Below, piece after piece: positions 12,477 through 25,495 of a stretch of DNA of 64,000 bases (positions are counted from its first letter, which is position 1; each line of letters begins with the position of its first letter). The DNA comes from Trochalopteron elliotii. Taxonomy: Eukaryota; Chordata; Aves; Passeriformes; Leiothrichidae. Below the pieces are notes generated by a model. That model saw nothing but the letters and a program-made list of their open reading frames with translations. It was not told where the DNA came from and ran no database searches. The position numbers and the translations under genes are program-made. The stretch covers positions 1,091,129-1,155,128 of the forward strand of contig JANPWX010000201.1 of NCBI GenBank assembly GCA_024734555.1, read 5' to 3'.

Positions 12477-13621
12477 TTCTGTATAGAACCATTCTCAGAA
12501 ATGTCTCTCAACCTGCATCTAACATAAGTAACAATACCAAATAATTAAATTACATGTTTTAAAGGTTTTGGATACCTTTAGAACTCTCTGTAGAATAAGA
12601 GTATGTGTGTGGAAATCTAAATCCAGTCCCCAGCAATAGGTTCCCTACTGCGTCCAGTTCATGCTCATTTCTTTCACATACAACCTTAGGGAGGTTTCTA
12701 GTGCAGAAACTGCAAACTCTTGTGAATTACAAATCTTTTCTTTATTCTCCTGCTCATTTAAAATATTCTCTCAAGCAGTTCATAATGTTTATTTGGTTTT
12801 TGTTTTGATTATTAAAGTTTCTAACATTTCAATACATTAGAGAATGGGTAAAGCTGTTTTCTCAGTGCAGTGAGACAGCATAAATTAAATGAGATGTGGA
12901 AAGTTTATCTTTTGCTTTGTGAATCTGTTCATTTGCAATGGCTGAATTAGTTCATTTTGCATGTTGATAGAATGTCTTGTTCAATCTTGGAAACCACACA
13001 CAGTATCTTTTCTTTTTTTTTTTTCATTTATAGAAGGTAGCTTGTGCTGTGCACACCATTAGTCTGAGGGGAAGATGGTGTTGTCACAGGGAAAGGGACA
13101 GGGACAGATTCTGATTTGGCTTCACTTTGGATTGTACATTTGTATGCATCTGCCTGAGGAAATGCTCTGGATTTTTACTGTAATTCAAAAAGTAAGACTG
13201 CAGTGAATCTATTTGCTGATTTCATAACATTCTCTGAATACTTTCCCTCTCTGAATGATTCTTACATATTTTAGTACTGCAGGTCCCTCTCTGGCTCTCC
13301 TTGACTGGCTCTTCTACTTTTATTTTGCATCAGACTTGACTCCTATTTCCATATCCCTACCCAGGATCATCCAGAAATACACCTCTTCACATTTCCCCTA
13401 AGTTTGATTGAGTCAGTCATTACCAAAATAGACAATATTTCTACTGGGTGTTTGGAGGGTTTCTGAGAACTGTGATGTGCAAAACATAGGCAGAAAGAAA
13501 AAAGCCCAGAATTATTCATTTAATTAAGTTTGATCTAGTTGGGTTATTACCTTTTTTGTTTAATATCTCTTTACATCTCCTTCTCTTCAGCTGTATACAT
13601 TCCCCTCATATAAATATATTG
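12477..13621. other. Non-coding stretch, no gene recognised
   Basis: AT-rich sequence with a T-run at about 13012-13024. No exon, RNA gene or recognisable mobile element is seen on either strand. Confidence 0.55.
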
Positions 13622-13676
13622 TTTGTCTGTCTGTCTATCTATCTATCTGTCTATCTGTCTATCTAGCTATCTGTCT
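13622..13676. repeat. (CTGT/CTAT)n tetranucleotide microsatellite
   Basis: Roughly 13 tetranucleotide units alternate between tgtc and tatc types (tttgtctgtctgtctatcta and so on), with one interruption, ctagctat, near 13663. This is an imperfect simple repeat, likely polymorphic in length. A similar but shorter tract occurs at 45245-45290. Confidence 0.9.
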
Positions 13677-16600
13677 AATCCCCTGTTTATTTGAACAAGC
13701 CAGCATTGTTATCTGTGTCAAATGTGGGCAGTTGTATTTGCTGTTGCAAAGAAAGTGTTTTACACTTTTCCTGATGTCCTTTGCCTTTGTTTCTTGCTTC
13801 ATAAGCCCTTTGAAGCTGAGAACTGCATCATCCTCTCTGACCTGCTGCCACAAAATTTATTGACAGCCTAGCTAAAGGGAAGGCTGATGGATAACAAGAG
13901 CAGGAAGAGGTGTAAGTTTGATGGATGACTTGGGTCTCAAAACCTGTGATCAGTCCAGCAATTGCCTTTGTCCATTTGAGTTATTGAGGAATCATGTTAG
14001 TCCTTTCCTTTCCTCAAAACTAATAAATCTGTAATAATAAATCCAATAAGTTTGTATTGTGACAAATGTGCCTCCAGGCAGTGCTGGAAGGTGGGACTGG
14101 CCCAGCTGGGGCAGGGCTGGGTCACAGAAAGGGAAAGGTGACCTCTGCAGCTTTTGATCACCAGCCACATGCTCCCCGTTTTGTGCTTTTGTAGTTGTCA
14201 TAGGTGTTTCACACAGGCATTGAAGACAAATAATATTTCCCACAACTCTTTCTAGAAGACAATTGTGATGGAGGCTTGTGCCAGTCCTGACAGGAATACT
14301 CATGGAATTTTTGTTTCTTTTCAACAGAATTTAATTGCAATTTACCAGCTTAAATGTATAAAACAATCACTCAACAATTTAAAGGATGCAGCATGAGGGA
14401 CCAAAACCTCTGCTTTCTGTATTTCTGAGGGATCTCTCCTCACCAGGATGTCTAAACTCTTGCTCCTTATTCACATTTCTTCTCCACTGCCTTTTGAATT
14501 ATTTTTCATTTGTTATTTTAAGTTCATGGCAATATCTGGACTTTGTTCATGCAGCTGCCTATTGCAGGGCACTGGGAGGGGGCCAGGGAGGGCAGAGGAA
14601 CATCTCAGGCTGCCTGGGGCATTTCTGCAAGGGCCCAGGGGGCTCAGGAGGTGAGAGTGGAGTATGGGGTACAGATTCCCATCTATGGGAATATGTCTTA
14701 CATATGTATTACATACATATGTTTATACATGTGGGATACAGCTTCTTGTGGACCCACATGTGAAAACTCTGGGGAGTTACAGTGCACATTGTGGCTTCTG
14801 CTGCTCTCAAGGCTGATTAGTTGGGGGCTGATAAACACTGAGTGGAACTGCAGGTGTGGTGTAAATATTAAAATCTATAAAATGGCATAATTTAGCCTTC
14901 TGATAAACCCACAATCTGAAAGATTTTGCATGCAGATCTGGTTTACTGCACACAGTGACTGATAAGAATCCCCCTTCTCACTCAGTTCTCGGTGAAAAAT
15001 TTCCTGTGGGATAAATGGTTGGGATACTGCAAGGAGGAGTTGAGGGAGCTTTGACACATCCTGAGGAGGGGTTGTTGTGATGGCTCTTGTGTCCCCTACA
15101 CTCTGCCAGTGGCCTCATTACATGGTTCTGTTGGCATCAGTGGTGACCTGGCTCACTCCTGACACTGGAAGTTAGATTTTCTAGTGTGAAATGGGATGGA
15201 TAATACCCTATATCCATCTGTAAAGCATGCTGATGTCTGGAAGACAAACAAAAAAACCCCCAAAAACCTAAAAGCAAACAAACAAAAAAACAAAACCGAA
15301 ATCCTCCAAGTCAAATAAAGGAAATGTATGTAATCGATACAAGGTCATCATTTGCTCTGCAGGAAAAATAGGCAATCTATGTTTTTTTGCAGAAATACAG
15401 AAAATAGCTCAAATTGCACAGGTTTTGGATTGAGGCTTCTTCAGTGAGCTCTGTGTTTGACTGACAGGTGTAATTTAAAAGGAAAAAAGGATGCCATAAA
15501 TATTTTTAAAGACAACAGCTCCATCTCTGAGTATAGAGGTCTTTCTGCCTCACAAAATATATATAAAGATGCATGTCCTTAGGAGACAGTAAGTAAAGTA
15601 GTAGTGAAGCTTTTATCTCTCCAAAACATTAAACACAATGACAAAAATAAGGCTTATTCACATAATACCTTACAAATGGAAAATGGAAGAGCACTTAAAA
15701 TGATGCTGTATGATATATACACCCTGTATGCTAAAACTATGGCATTAAATTTAGCACTTTTTAAACTGTTAATTTAATCAATCATATATAATCAGTTTAA
15801 TTATCAGGGATTCCTGAAATGTTTTGGTGTTTTTGTCGATAGATGTGATGAATGATGTTTTCAAATTTTGGCTTGTTAGTATTAAAGATGCTCTCACTGA
15901 GCATCTCTGGCTGAGCTATTTACTTTGTGAGGCTGTGGTGAATTTCCCCCCAAAGGCTTTATCCCCCCAGAGATTCTGCATTAGGCAGCAGATTCTCATG
16001 ATGAAAAGCAGAGCTCTCTGAGGAAAAGATACTGTAATTTGCCACATGAACAACCAAGTTCATTCACAGGGCATTGCTTACAGATTCCTGTGGAAACCCC
16101 TTACAAAATCAGTACATTTGGGCTATCACACAACCTGTTTGAGAGGCTCAGTCTGAGGAATGAAATCACAGGAATGTAGGCCTGACTTTCCTAACCAGAA
16201 CTGGCAGCTGCTGGGCAATATTAGGGCAGTTTGTTCCAAGGCCCTGAAAGCCCAGTGTGGCTGCCCCTCTGCTCACCACCAGATGGTCTGTGTGTGGTGC
16301 AGTCCCCCCTGACAAAAGACTGAGGGAGACCAGTAGGTTTCACCAATTGAAATTTAATGAGGAGTGAAAAGAAGTAGGTACAGGTTTGAAAGATGCTTGC
16401 CTGATTTTTTTCTTTTTTTTTACATCTTCAAAACGACCTTGCATTTTTAATGGCTGCAGATTAATGCCAGTAATGAATCCCAAGTGTCTAATGCACATCA
16501 AGGCTGGGTTCAGGAAACATTAAGGGATACCTAGGAAGAGTCATAGATTTTACACAGAGAGTACAGTAATGATCTTGCAGACAAAAATTAATGATTTAAG

Positions 16601-19600
16601 AAAAAGCAGAAATGTTGTTCTCGTTCCCAAGGTTAGGGGAGATAAATCAGCAGCAATTGCTTTCCCTAATTGCTTGTTTTGGGATAAGAAACTTGATATG
16701 GCTTTGATGATAAAACATGGAAGGACTTGGGGCCTGCCCCAGCACTGATGAAATTCAGTGACTGCAGACTGATGGCTGCACTTTACAGCCAGCTCCTGCT
16801 CAGGGCTCATGTCCTTAGAAAGGCTCTGGGGAATATGGATTGTTAATATGGAAGCACAGATGTGTCTGTTGTGATCAAACACTGCTCTTCAGGCTCCACT
16901 GAACAAAATGCTTCAATTTCAAGGTAGGAGGAGGTAGGTATGGGAGAGGGACCATCCATTGGTGCATTGGAATGGGCTCAGAGGTTGATGCCAGCTGAAA
17001 CAGACAGGAACTGTCACCAAGCTCTTCAAAAGGAGCTTGATTGGAGGGTGCTGACACCCAACAAATTGAGGTGGAAGGATGCTCAAGGGCCTCAACAGGA
17101 AACCCAGTCAGAGCCAAATGAAGAGGTGGTAACTGACAGGAAATTGGTCCAAAAGCAGCTTTAGAAACACTGGGTGATATGGCTCAAAAATATTTTTTCA
17201 AAGTTAAAGGAAAGATTGTTTAGAAGCCCCAAAAGAAGATTTGTTTGGAACAAATGAATTTAAATTTAAAAAAAAAAATGCTGTGAAAATTATAGATAGA
17301 TTATAAGAAAGTTGGTGAGAGATGATAGAGTAATGAAATATTTGATCATATTTAACCAGGGAGTGCCTGAGATCCCATCTTGTGGGCTTTATCAAATTGT
17401 TAAAAATAAAATATTTTAGGAAATGCTACAATTTGGAATGAAGTTACATATTCTATCTACAACTGGAATTAAAACAATGCCTTCTGGGCAAATTTTGAAG
17501 AATGTGGATATCAATCAACAGGTCTGCCCCCATCCTCACCTCCTGTAGGCTGAGTGCCCTATGTATAAACCAGCAAAAGCTGCATTCTTTGCAGCATTGA
17601 AAACTTGCATTGCATGAAGCCTGGGAGCAGCTACAAAATACTCCTTGAAGCAGCAGGAACCCAGGGGTCTGTACAGAAAGTGTGATCTTTCCTCCAAGTT
17701 CAATGAGAAGTGCCAGTGGGGCCGGGAGTGCTGTGAGCAGCAGCCAAGCTGGGATGAAAGATGAGTGAAACAGGGCTCTGCTCCTGAGGGGATTTGCTTC
17801 TGCTTGCCTCAAAGCCATAATGATCTGGATATTCCCTTTCTTTCCTGGGATGGCTCTGGCTTATCTCTGCTGTGGAAGAGAGAGGATTTCCTTGGCAGGT
17901 CTCTGAGCTCTTTGTGGTCTGGTAAACCATAGAGTGCACATCCCAAAAGTGATGTTTGATACATCCCAGTTTCTGTGGTGTGAAGTACCTGCCCTGAGGA
18001 GGAGGGGGCTGAGCAAAGGCGTGCAGCCAGGTCCCACAGCAGCTCAGGCAAATAAGCATTTCTTCATCCTGGAGCCAGGTTGAGACTCACCCAAACACAG
18101 TTTTTGTGTCCTTGCCAATCTGTGCATCCTTTATAGAACACCACCTCTGCTTCTACAGACCTGCACTGGCATTGTGGGCTGCTATAACACTCTGGCTTTT
18201 ACTCTAAGCCTTTTTCTGCCTCTCAATTTCCCCACGACTGAAGGCTTACACAGCAACAGTCATTGTTTGGCATCTTTCATAACAGCATTTAAACACAAAG
18301 TGAATCTCCAGAAGCTTAAATTGGTGATAAACTTAATTCTAATTCTTTTGTCTGCGCTAACAGAGGACATGTGAATTTCTCAGGCATTTCTCAGCAACAG
18401 GATACTGGACTTTCTGCTCTGGCCCAGGAGGAGTATTCTTATGTCTCAGCAACGTGAAAAGGGATGCAAGTACCCAACCCTAACTTGCATTCATAAAAAT
18501 CTCATTTTAGTTCTTCAGTCTGATCAAGATGGTATGAATTGCTTGAACATTCCTTGCATATAATTTTATGTCAGTCAAGAAAGACTCTAAAATCTGTGTT
18601 TGCAGCTGGTGGAGTATGTTGGATCAAAACCTTTCAGTGCACCTTTTAGATTTTTTTTCTTTCATCTGCAGTTTACACTTGACTCATCAGTGCCATAACT
18701 GAGAAAATGCTAGTTCAGATTGTATAGCCACTACTTCATACTGTCCTCATTCCTTCTCATGCTCCCTTCCCCAATGACCTGGCATCACTTTTATTTTATG
18801 TGAGGCATTGAATGGATAATAAACCAATCCTAGGACAGGTGCAGTTAAAAGATTAGGAAGTGCTAGAATTTTACATTGGCAAAAATAAGTTATTGAGGCT
18901 GATGTATAATCATATAGGAAAAGACTCATTTGCTGCCAATTTAATGTAGTAACAACAGATAATAGTACCTCTTGGAGTTCTCAAGTGGAGCAGGAGGGTA
19001 TTTATTCTTTTGTGGCAGGTGGTGCCATGGCCAAGCCTGGGTATATTGCATAAATATTGTTAGCATCAAACATATCTCAGAGAAGCAGCCAGATGATGAA
19101 TCATCCACTTGGAGGAGTCCCAAGCCACCATTTATCTTTATTTACCTGCGTTTTTTACAGGCATTTGGTGCTTTTGCCTCTGCTGAGAAAACTATACTAT
19201 GTGTAATCCCTCTTCTTTTTTTTTTTTTCTTATTCATTTTTACTACATTCACAGGAAAAAGTCTTGGCAAGGAACTAGACACCTCCAAGATGGAAATTCC
19301 TTCCTACAGCCAGTTAGAGAAATTGCCTTTAAAAAAAAAAAAAGGGATTTAAAATTTTATTTCAAAGCCTGATAGATAACAATTTAGAATCTGTCTTTTT
19401 AATTTGTGTTATTTCCTTACTCAGACCCCAGGAGAGTTTTGGAGAGTAACTGGGCTCAATAACTATATGAAGCCTCATATACTTTTCTAAATTTATAGCA
19501 GCTTGACCTGGATGGTTTGGTATGAGCATTGGGAATCACCCTGGGTGACAAGGGATGCAATGGGACATCAGATTAAGACAGGGAAATGCATTTTGTCTGT

Positions 19601-22600
19601 ATAAATCCCCAGTAATCCCAAATAAATGATCGTGGGTTTATGAATGGCAGCAGGAGGCAGAATTGCTCAGCATGGAGAAGATGGAGTTACTTTTGCTTCC
19701 CTTGAGGGTCAGGAGGAGCTTCATGGTCCCCAGGGAGCTGCTTGTGACAGCAAACAAGGTGGAATTCCTCAGGAATGATAAAACTACCATGACTACAGCC
19801 TGGCCCCCAGAATTCAGCTTAAAAGTGTTCCAAAGCTGGATCATAAAACTGGTTTTTTGAGGTGAAAACCTTCCTTGGATGGCTGTTATGGAGAAAGCCT
19901 CTTAAATGTCAGTCAAGAGAGCAAACCATAACTTAAATTCTTCTCAGTGCTTAATTCTAAATTTAAACAGGTGTCACTGAAGGATGAAAGGCTTGAAGCA
20001 CAGCTAAAATCATGATACTGTAGCCTACATTTAAGAAAGAAGCAAGAAAATAGAGGTTTTCAAGGGTTGTCTCTCCTTTTGTGGGGTTGAAATTTCTTGA
20101 GAAAATAACCATGTTTTATCTCCTTACCATTTAACCTTTCTTAGACTGTGACCTTGGGGTGTGGTTTGTATTATCATACCTATTTTTTATACCATATTAT
20201 TTATATTATCATACCTACCTTCTTTCTGGAAACAACTAAAGGTAGAGGGGGTTGGAGACATTTTCACCTGCTCAGACACGCAAACTTGGAATCAAATATA
20301 AACCAGAAAAAAGTCAGTTGTGTGCCAGAGAGCAAAATGCCATTAAAGCCAGAACTCCAGAACTCGTGACTCCCTTATGGTATTTCTAGAATTAAAATAT
20401 CTCATTCCACAGCTCATGGACTTCTGCCAGTACCACCACCATGAATGCAGAGCATCTCTTTGCAGATCAATTCAGTTATCCTGAGAGCAGAATGCATCCC
20501 CCTAGGAAGAACTGTATATAAAAGTGAAATCATAATTTCACAGTGCTTCACCACTGTGAATGCACAGTCACGATTTTGACAGTGCTTCATTCCCTTAAGG
20601 TACAACTGAATTCAAGGAAACCCCTTGCTCTTAACCCTCAAACTCCAGGACACTATCATTGCAACATAGTGCATTTCTTCTAAATCTGTGATCAAAGAAC
20701 TCAAGCACTAAAAATGAGCTTCAAGTTTTTCTGTCTAAAGCAGTTCCACTTTCAGGATAAACTACACACACTCCTGAGTATGGCCCTCAGTTTTTAAACA
20801 CTGCTGGCAAATGGGGAGGCGGCACAGAAGAGCCACAAAGATATTATTTGCAAAGTCTGGCAGCAAAAGACAAGAACCCAATCTGTTGTACTGACTGCCC
20901 TTAACTTGGTAGTGAAAGGCAAAAAAAGAACCTACATTTATAGGGAAAACCTAAATGATACATTTTGCAAGGGTGAAAATCTCTAAATTCAACAACAGGG
21001 GCAGGGTTGAGGGGTGGGGTTGGGTTTTTCTAGAGGTGGAGAGTGAGAAGAGGAAAATAATTGAATGTGAGTGGAGAGAATTATCATCAGAACAGCTGTT
21101 TACAGGTGATGGTGGGTACCAGAGCTTCCCAGCTCCTCAGATGTCAGCTGGATAACTCCCAGGAAGATGCACATTAACCAAGAAAGGGTTACATTTTGAC
21201 CAAAAAGCAAGTTATTTTGCTCAATACAGAGCTGCTGTATAGCAGTTATTCTCACAGAGAAGGTAATTTTTGGTGATTTTATGGTCCTATCAAGCCTTGA
21301 ATTTCTTAGATATTCATGTGAGGAGCTCTGCCCTCCCAGCACTTCCTTGGCAGAAGCAGCCCCTTACTTCTGCCAGCACAGACTCCTCTCATCGTGGAGT
21401 TTCTGCCATGAAGGCTCTGGGCCAGGATTTCTCCCAGTGAAAACAAGCACAAAACAAAGTCAAATTTATCTGAGGCTGTGCAAAGGAAAAAAGCAGTAAA
21501 TTAACTAATCGTGTATTAAAGAGTTATCACTAAATATCGGTAGCAGGTGCAGGAGTATCTGAGTACAGATCTTGAAATCAAAGAGGAGGTATTGCTTCTG
21601 AATGTCCATGAGGAGGGTAGCCCTTGTTCTGCCAGTAGAAATATCTCCAGCAGGTGAATTTCTGCAGCTGCAATGAGGCTCCACTCAGGTCTGAGGGTGG
21701 GGAGACAATGGGAAGGGAATGCAGAGATTTCCAGCTTTCTCTCTCACTTCCCTATTATTTTCCAGATGTATAAACGATATATACCCTCCATAACCCTCCA
21801 AGAGCTTCAGGGTTTTATCTTTTTACCATAGCCACAAAGCAGTCAGTAATTTTTCCTCAATATTAAATATGGAAGAACTGGTGCCAGCCAGCCCAGTATC
21901 ATCAAACCTTAATCACAAACCAAACCTAGAGAGAGTCACCTTTTATTATGCTGCAGCAGAGAAACCTCTGAGCCTGATCTGCAGCCAGGGAGGTCAGAAA
22001 AAGTATTCCTGTTTTGTCCTGGGGCTAGGAGACCATTCTGTCTTCCAGTAAGGTTGGGTTCTCTCCTGTGCATCAGGCAGAGCACACATGAAGTGCTATC
22101 AAAGATGTTACATGAGCCTTAAGCAGAATAAATATTTTCTATATGTCAAATCTGTCACTTGGTGTTTCTATAGGAAGTACTTTAGACATTAGAATCTGTC
22201 AGCTTTTATTGTCTCTGTCTGAGTGGGTCTCTGCAAACCCTTAAGCTAAATATTGACTTTTTGCATAAAGAATATGAGGATATACATAGGGGATGGGTCA
22301 ACAGGCCAAGAAGGAAATGCAGGCTGGGCAGCAAATCAATTGTAAGATTGTTCTTCAGGGCACAGGATGAAGCCAGGCACTGAGCTTGTGAAATTATTTG
22401 CTTTGCAGTTTAGAAATGGACAGAAATTCACTGTTTCTCCAAATGTGGTTATCCCATCTTAGTGCTGTTGATTTGAATTTTTTTAATGCTCATTATCCTG
22501 GACTGCTGAAACCAATGTGTTTAATTGTCAAGGAAAGAAAGGTTAAGGCTTTTGATGAAAAATATTCCTCCACTTTTTTTTTCCTTTTCCTTCTCAGCAG

Positions 22601-22949
22601 TACTTGTACTTTAAGCAGCTAAATTTCTGGGGTACACTTCTTCTCACATTCTGGGATCTTTCTCATATTCCCTTCTAGTCTCTGCTTGGAAAATAATATC
22701 ATCTTAACTTCCTGTGAAACAGTCCTTATTCAGCTGTAGGGGTGTGTACATACATACATGTGCCTGTATATTTGTGTTTGTACAAAAAAGTCTTTAGACT
22801 AATATCTCATAGGAAAAATCTGGGCATTTGTCTAAAATGCTATAACAATAGAAACAGATAAGTAGGCATAAATAATACACAGTACTGCTAAAGGCCAGTT
22901 ACAGACCTTTATCATCAGAATAGCAATCTGAAGAATTTCCCTTTGACGT
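13677..22949. other. Long non-coding stretch, no gene recognised
   Basis: About 9 kb without any exon, RNA gene or transposon that I can name. Small structures seen are the palindrome pair at 14700-14761, an A-rich patch with C interruptions at 15247-15297, a T-run at 19209-19228, an A-run at 19331-19343, and a short hairpin ttcacagtg/cactgtgaa at about 20538-20560. Open frames here show no domains or repeated protein-like composition. Confidence 0.5.
14700..14761. repeat. Two adjacent inverted repeats
   Basis: acatatgtat (14700-14709) pairs exactly with atacatatgt (14713-14722) across a 3-base loop. Immediately downstream, acatgtggg (14727-14735) pairs exactly with cccacatgt (14753-14761) across a 17-base loop. 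The first could be chance in alternating AT/CA sequence. The second contains a 6-base ACATGT palindrome in each arm. Confidence 0.6.
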
Positions 22950-22981
22950 GTCCTTGATTTTGGCAGTCCTTGATTTTGGTA
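22950..22981. repeat. 16-bp tandem duplication
   Basis: gtccttgattttggca (22950-22965) is followed directly by gtccttgattttggta (22966-22981), with 15 of 16 bases identical. It is a clean two-copy tandem duplication with no other visible significance. Confidence 0.85.
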
Positions 22982-24883
22982 TATTGTCAGTCTGTGGGAG
23001 TCAGAGCTTTTTGCTGGAGTCTAGCATAGATTCTTCAATTTCTCATTACATATTTCCCTTTTATCTACCCAAAAAAGCTGTGCCACTTGCTCCCAGCTAG
23101 TGAGGAATTTGAGGAAATTTTGTCTCCATTGTCCATTTGCATTTTTGATGCTCAGATGGAAAAGCCACTCTTTGGCCTCATGCAATTTGCTTCATCATAC
23201 TTAAAAAATCTAAGGTGATTGCAAAAGCGAATGTAATTTATTTTCCCAATGAACTAATGGGGAAGTAAAAAGTTAATGGCTTTTTCAGAAACCAAAATGT
23301 AACTCAAATAGTTTGGATTTTGCAGCCTGATTTAGAGTGGTTGTGTATGAGAATGTACAGCACATTCAGGAGCAGATTTAAACAGTTGATCTCCCTGGAG
23401 CTCTGAATGCTACATTTTTCTCTAGGGATCTGTGGGAAACAGGGGTGGAAGGAAAAAAGGCAAGGCTTGATCCCATTGCAGAGTGCAGTCCTGCAGCAGC
23501 CACAGAGCACACAGACCTCTCTTGTGCACAGGCTGTGAGTGCTGTGCACAGCCAGTGGTAGGCTGGGAAAGGAGCAATTCCTACCTTTTGGTGAACAGAA
23601 TTTAACAATTTTAACAAATTTAACAAAGGTAGAAAAGATTCTTATTCTTATTTCCGACACCTCCTCTCCCAAGGGCAGGGGAGAGACGGGGATATCTGAT
23701 TTTTAAACAAGGCAGGTTAGTGTCCATGTGGTTGGTGCAGTTATCTGCACAAATTTTAGAATAAATTACATCTGGTTGGTGTTATGGCCACGTTAGATAG
23801 TTGTTATGTTAGATTTTGGGGTTATGGTCATACACAAAACAAAGAGCTGAGCCAACACCTGAGAAGGAGGAGGTGTGAGCAGGAGCTGGAGCTGCCAATG
23901 GTGAGGCTGGGAAGTCATCCTGAAGCCAGGCAGGGAGCTATGGGCAGTTATTTCATTATCTCCTGCTCCCCAAAGATCCTCAACACCCAGCCTTCATAAA
24001 TCTACTACATCTTTCCACTCAGAAACGGGGAAAGTGATTTTTACAGATATGCACAGCCCAAGGAAGTAATCAAGCACCAGCCTTATCTTAATCAATGTGC
24101 TCAAGCAGCTTTCTTATCCAAAATCATCATAACCATGCACATATGCAAACTAAGCATTACTCACATTTTGGCAGAGTACTTATAACTTCAGGAATTGGTA
24201 ATAGAGCCTTTTTTCCTAACCATGTTTATTTTATCTTGAATCAGTTGTTGCCCTGTGTCCCACTAATTTTGAATCACTCAGCTGTAAATATATGGGAATA
24301 ATACTGCAGTTGCAAGGTAAATCCACTGTGATTATCCTTCTTGATAATTAATTAAACTAAAAAAAATATTAACATGGTTTCATATTTTATATGCACAATT
24401 TTTAGGAGTGGGATTCATTATCTATATTTTATTTAAGCTGTGATAATTTTCACACAGTAGTTAACCTTCCAAGTACCTGATTTAGTTAAAATTATAACCA
24501 TCAAAAAGCATACGTGGTATAATTAGAGCCATTTTCGAGTTAGTGCAAAGACAAGGTAATAAATTATCTTCCATGTCTACTTAGAACACTGTAAGGAATA
24601 ACAGGATTAATTTTGAGCAAGTGAGATTTAGGTTAGGATTTAAATAGATTTTTTTTAATTCTGAGCAGGGTTAGCAGTTGAAAAAAAACCCCAAAAAACA
24701 AAAAACCCCAAATTCTTTGCTTTCTATTACTGGAGATGGCAGGTGAGACAAACATTTGTTCTTAGCAGATGAGGGCCAGCACAGCCTCTCTTAAGGGGTT
24801 GCACCTCTCACCCCATGTTCAGTGCTTTTCTATTTTTGCTTTGAATTTTCAGTACAGTTTTTGCCTTTTTTACAGTTGCTATT
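22982..24883. other. Non-coding stretch, no gene recognised
   Basis: The stretch at about 24300-24660 is strongly AT-rich with several TAATTA cores and could be conserved regulatory DNA, but nothing here proves that. Around 24681-24712 there is an A-rich patch with CCCC interruptions. No exon is recognised. Confidence 0.5.
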
Positions 24884-24950
24884 AAAAGTTTTTTAAGCAA
24901 AAAACTTTTCCTAAAAACACAAAAACCACAATGAACTTTAGTTCATTGTG
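24884..24950. repeat. Two neighbouring short hairpins
   Basis: aaaagtttttt (24884-24894) and aaaaaactttt (24899-24909) are exact reverse complements with a 4-base loop. Then cacaatgaac (24927-24936) and gttcattgtg (24941-24950) are exact reverse complements, also with a 4-base loop. The first arm ends in a T-run, so low complexity contributes. The second has mixed composition and is less likely by chance. Confidence 0.65.
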
Positions 24951-25265
24951 CTTTTGCTTTGTGAAGCGTTTTTTCAAGATGTGTTTATAGCTAGCAACAC
25001 ATTCTTGAGAACAGGACAGGTGATGTTTGGTTTCCATTTACGTGGACATACTGAGAATGGAAATTTTCAGTGGTATTCCTGCTTAGTGAAAAATGTTTCC
25101 TAGCAATACTGTTTTAATGGGGAGTTTCATCTGATCTTTAAACCTTTTTACTTCAGAGATGGGCAAAAAATATGGAGACCTTTTGCCTTAAATATAATTG
25201 ACATTTTATTTACTTAGGACAGTCTTACTGAGAGCTTCATTCAGAGTGAGCATTTAAAGAGTCAG

Positions 25266-25284
25266 ACAACAACAACAACAACAA

Positions 25285-25322
<38 letters not shown>
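25266..25322. repeat. (CAA)n leading into a long poly-A tract
   Basis: About seven ACA/CAA units run directly into an uninterrupted run of about 37 adenines, then taaaaat. This could be the decayed tail of a retroposed element on the plus strand, but I see no recognisable element body upstream. It may be simple-sequence expansion only. The exact A count is sensitive to assembly error. Confidence 0.9.
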
Positions 25323-25325
<3 letters not shown>

Positions 25326-25429
25326 AAAATCATTGTTATTAATGCCACTCATATGTCCAGAGCATCACTTTCCAGGTTGCTTATTTTCCCCAGGCAGTAT
25401 TTTTCACAAAAATTATATTCTCCTATCAT

Positions 25430-25495
25430 TTCTCTTTCTCTTTCTCTTTCTCTTTCTCTTTCTCTTTCTCTTTCTCTTTCTCTTTCTCTTTCTCT
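25430..25495. repeat. (TCTTTC)n hexanucleotide, all-pyrimidine tract
   Basis: About 11 perfect hexamer units make a roughly 65-base homopyrimidine run on the plus strand. The run is also mirror-symmetric, a composition known to favour intramolecular triplex (H-DNA). It produces a meaningless Phe-Leu repeat in one reading frame. It lies about 110 bp downstream of the long poly-A tract, so purine runs sit on opposite strands of a 230-bp interval. Confidence 0.95.

Noticed and set aside
13659..13853. 64-codon minus-strand frame with natural-looking composition (possible exon)
   Set aside because: The upstream border lacks a polypyrimidine tract, the frame starts at TTG right after a stop, and it ends inside the microsatellite.
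15247..15297. A-rich patches with CCCC interruptions (also 24681-24712 and 60580-60610) as retroposon tails
   Set aside because: No element body or target-site duplication is recognisable next to any of them, so they are treated as low-complexity DNA.
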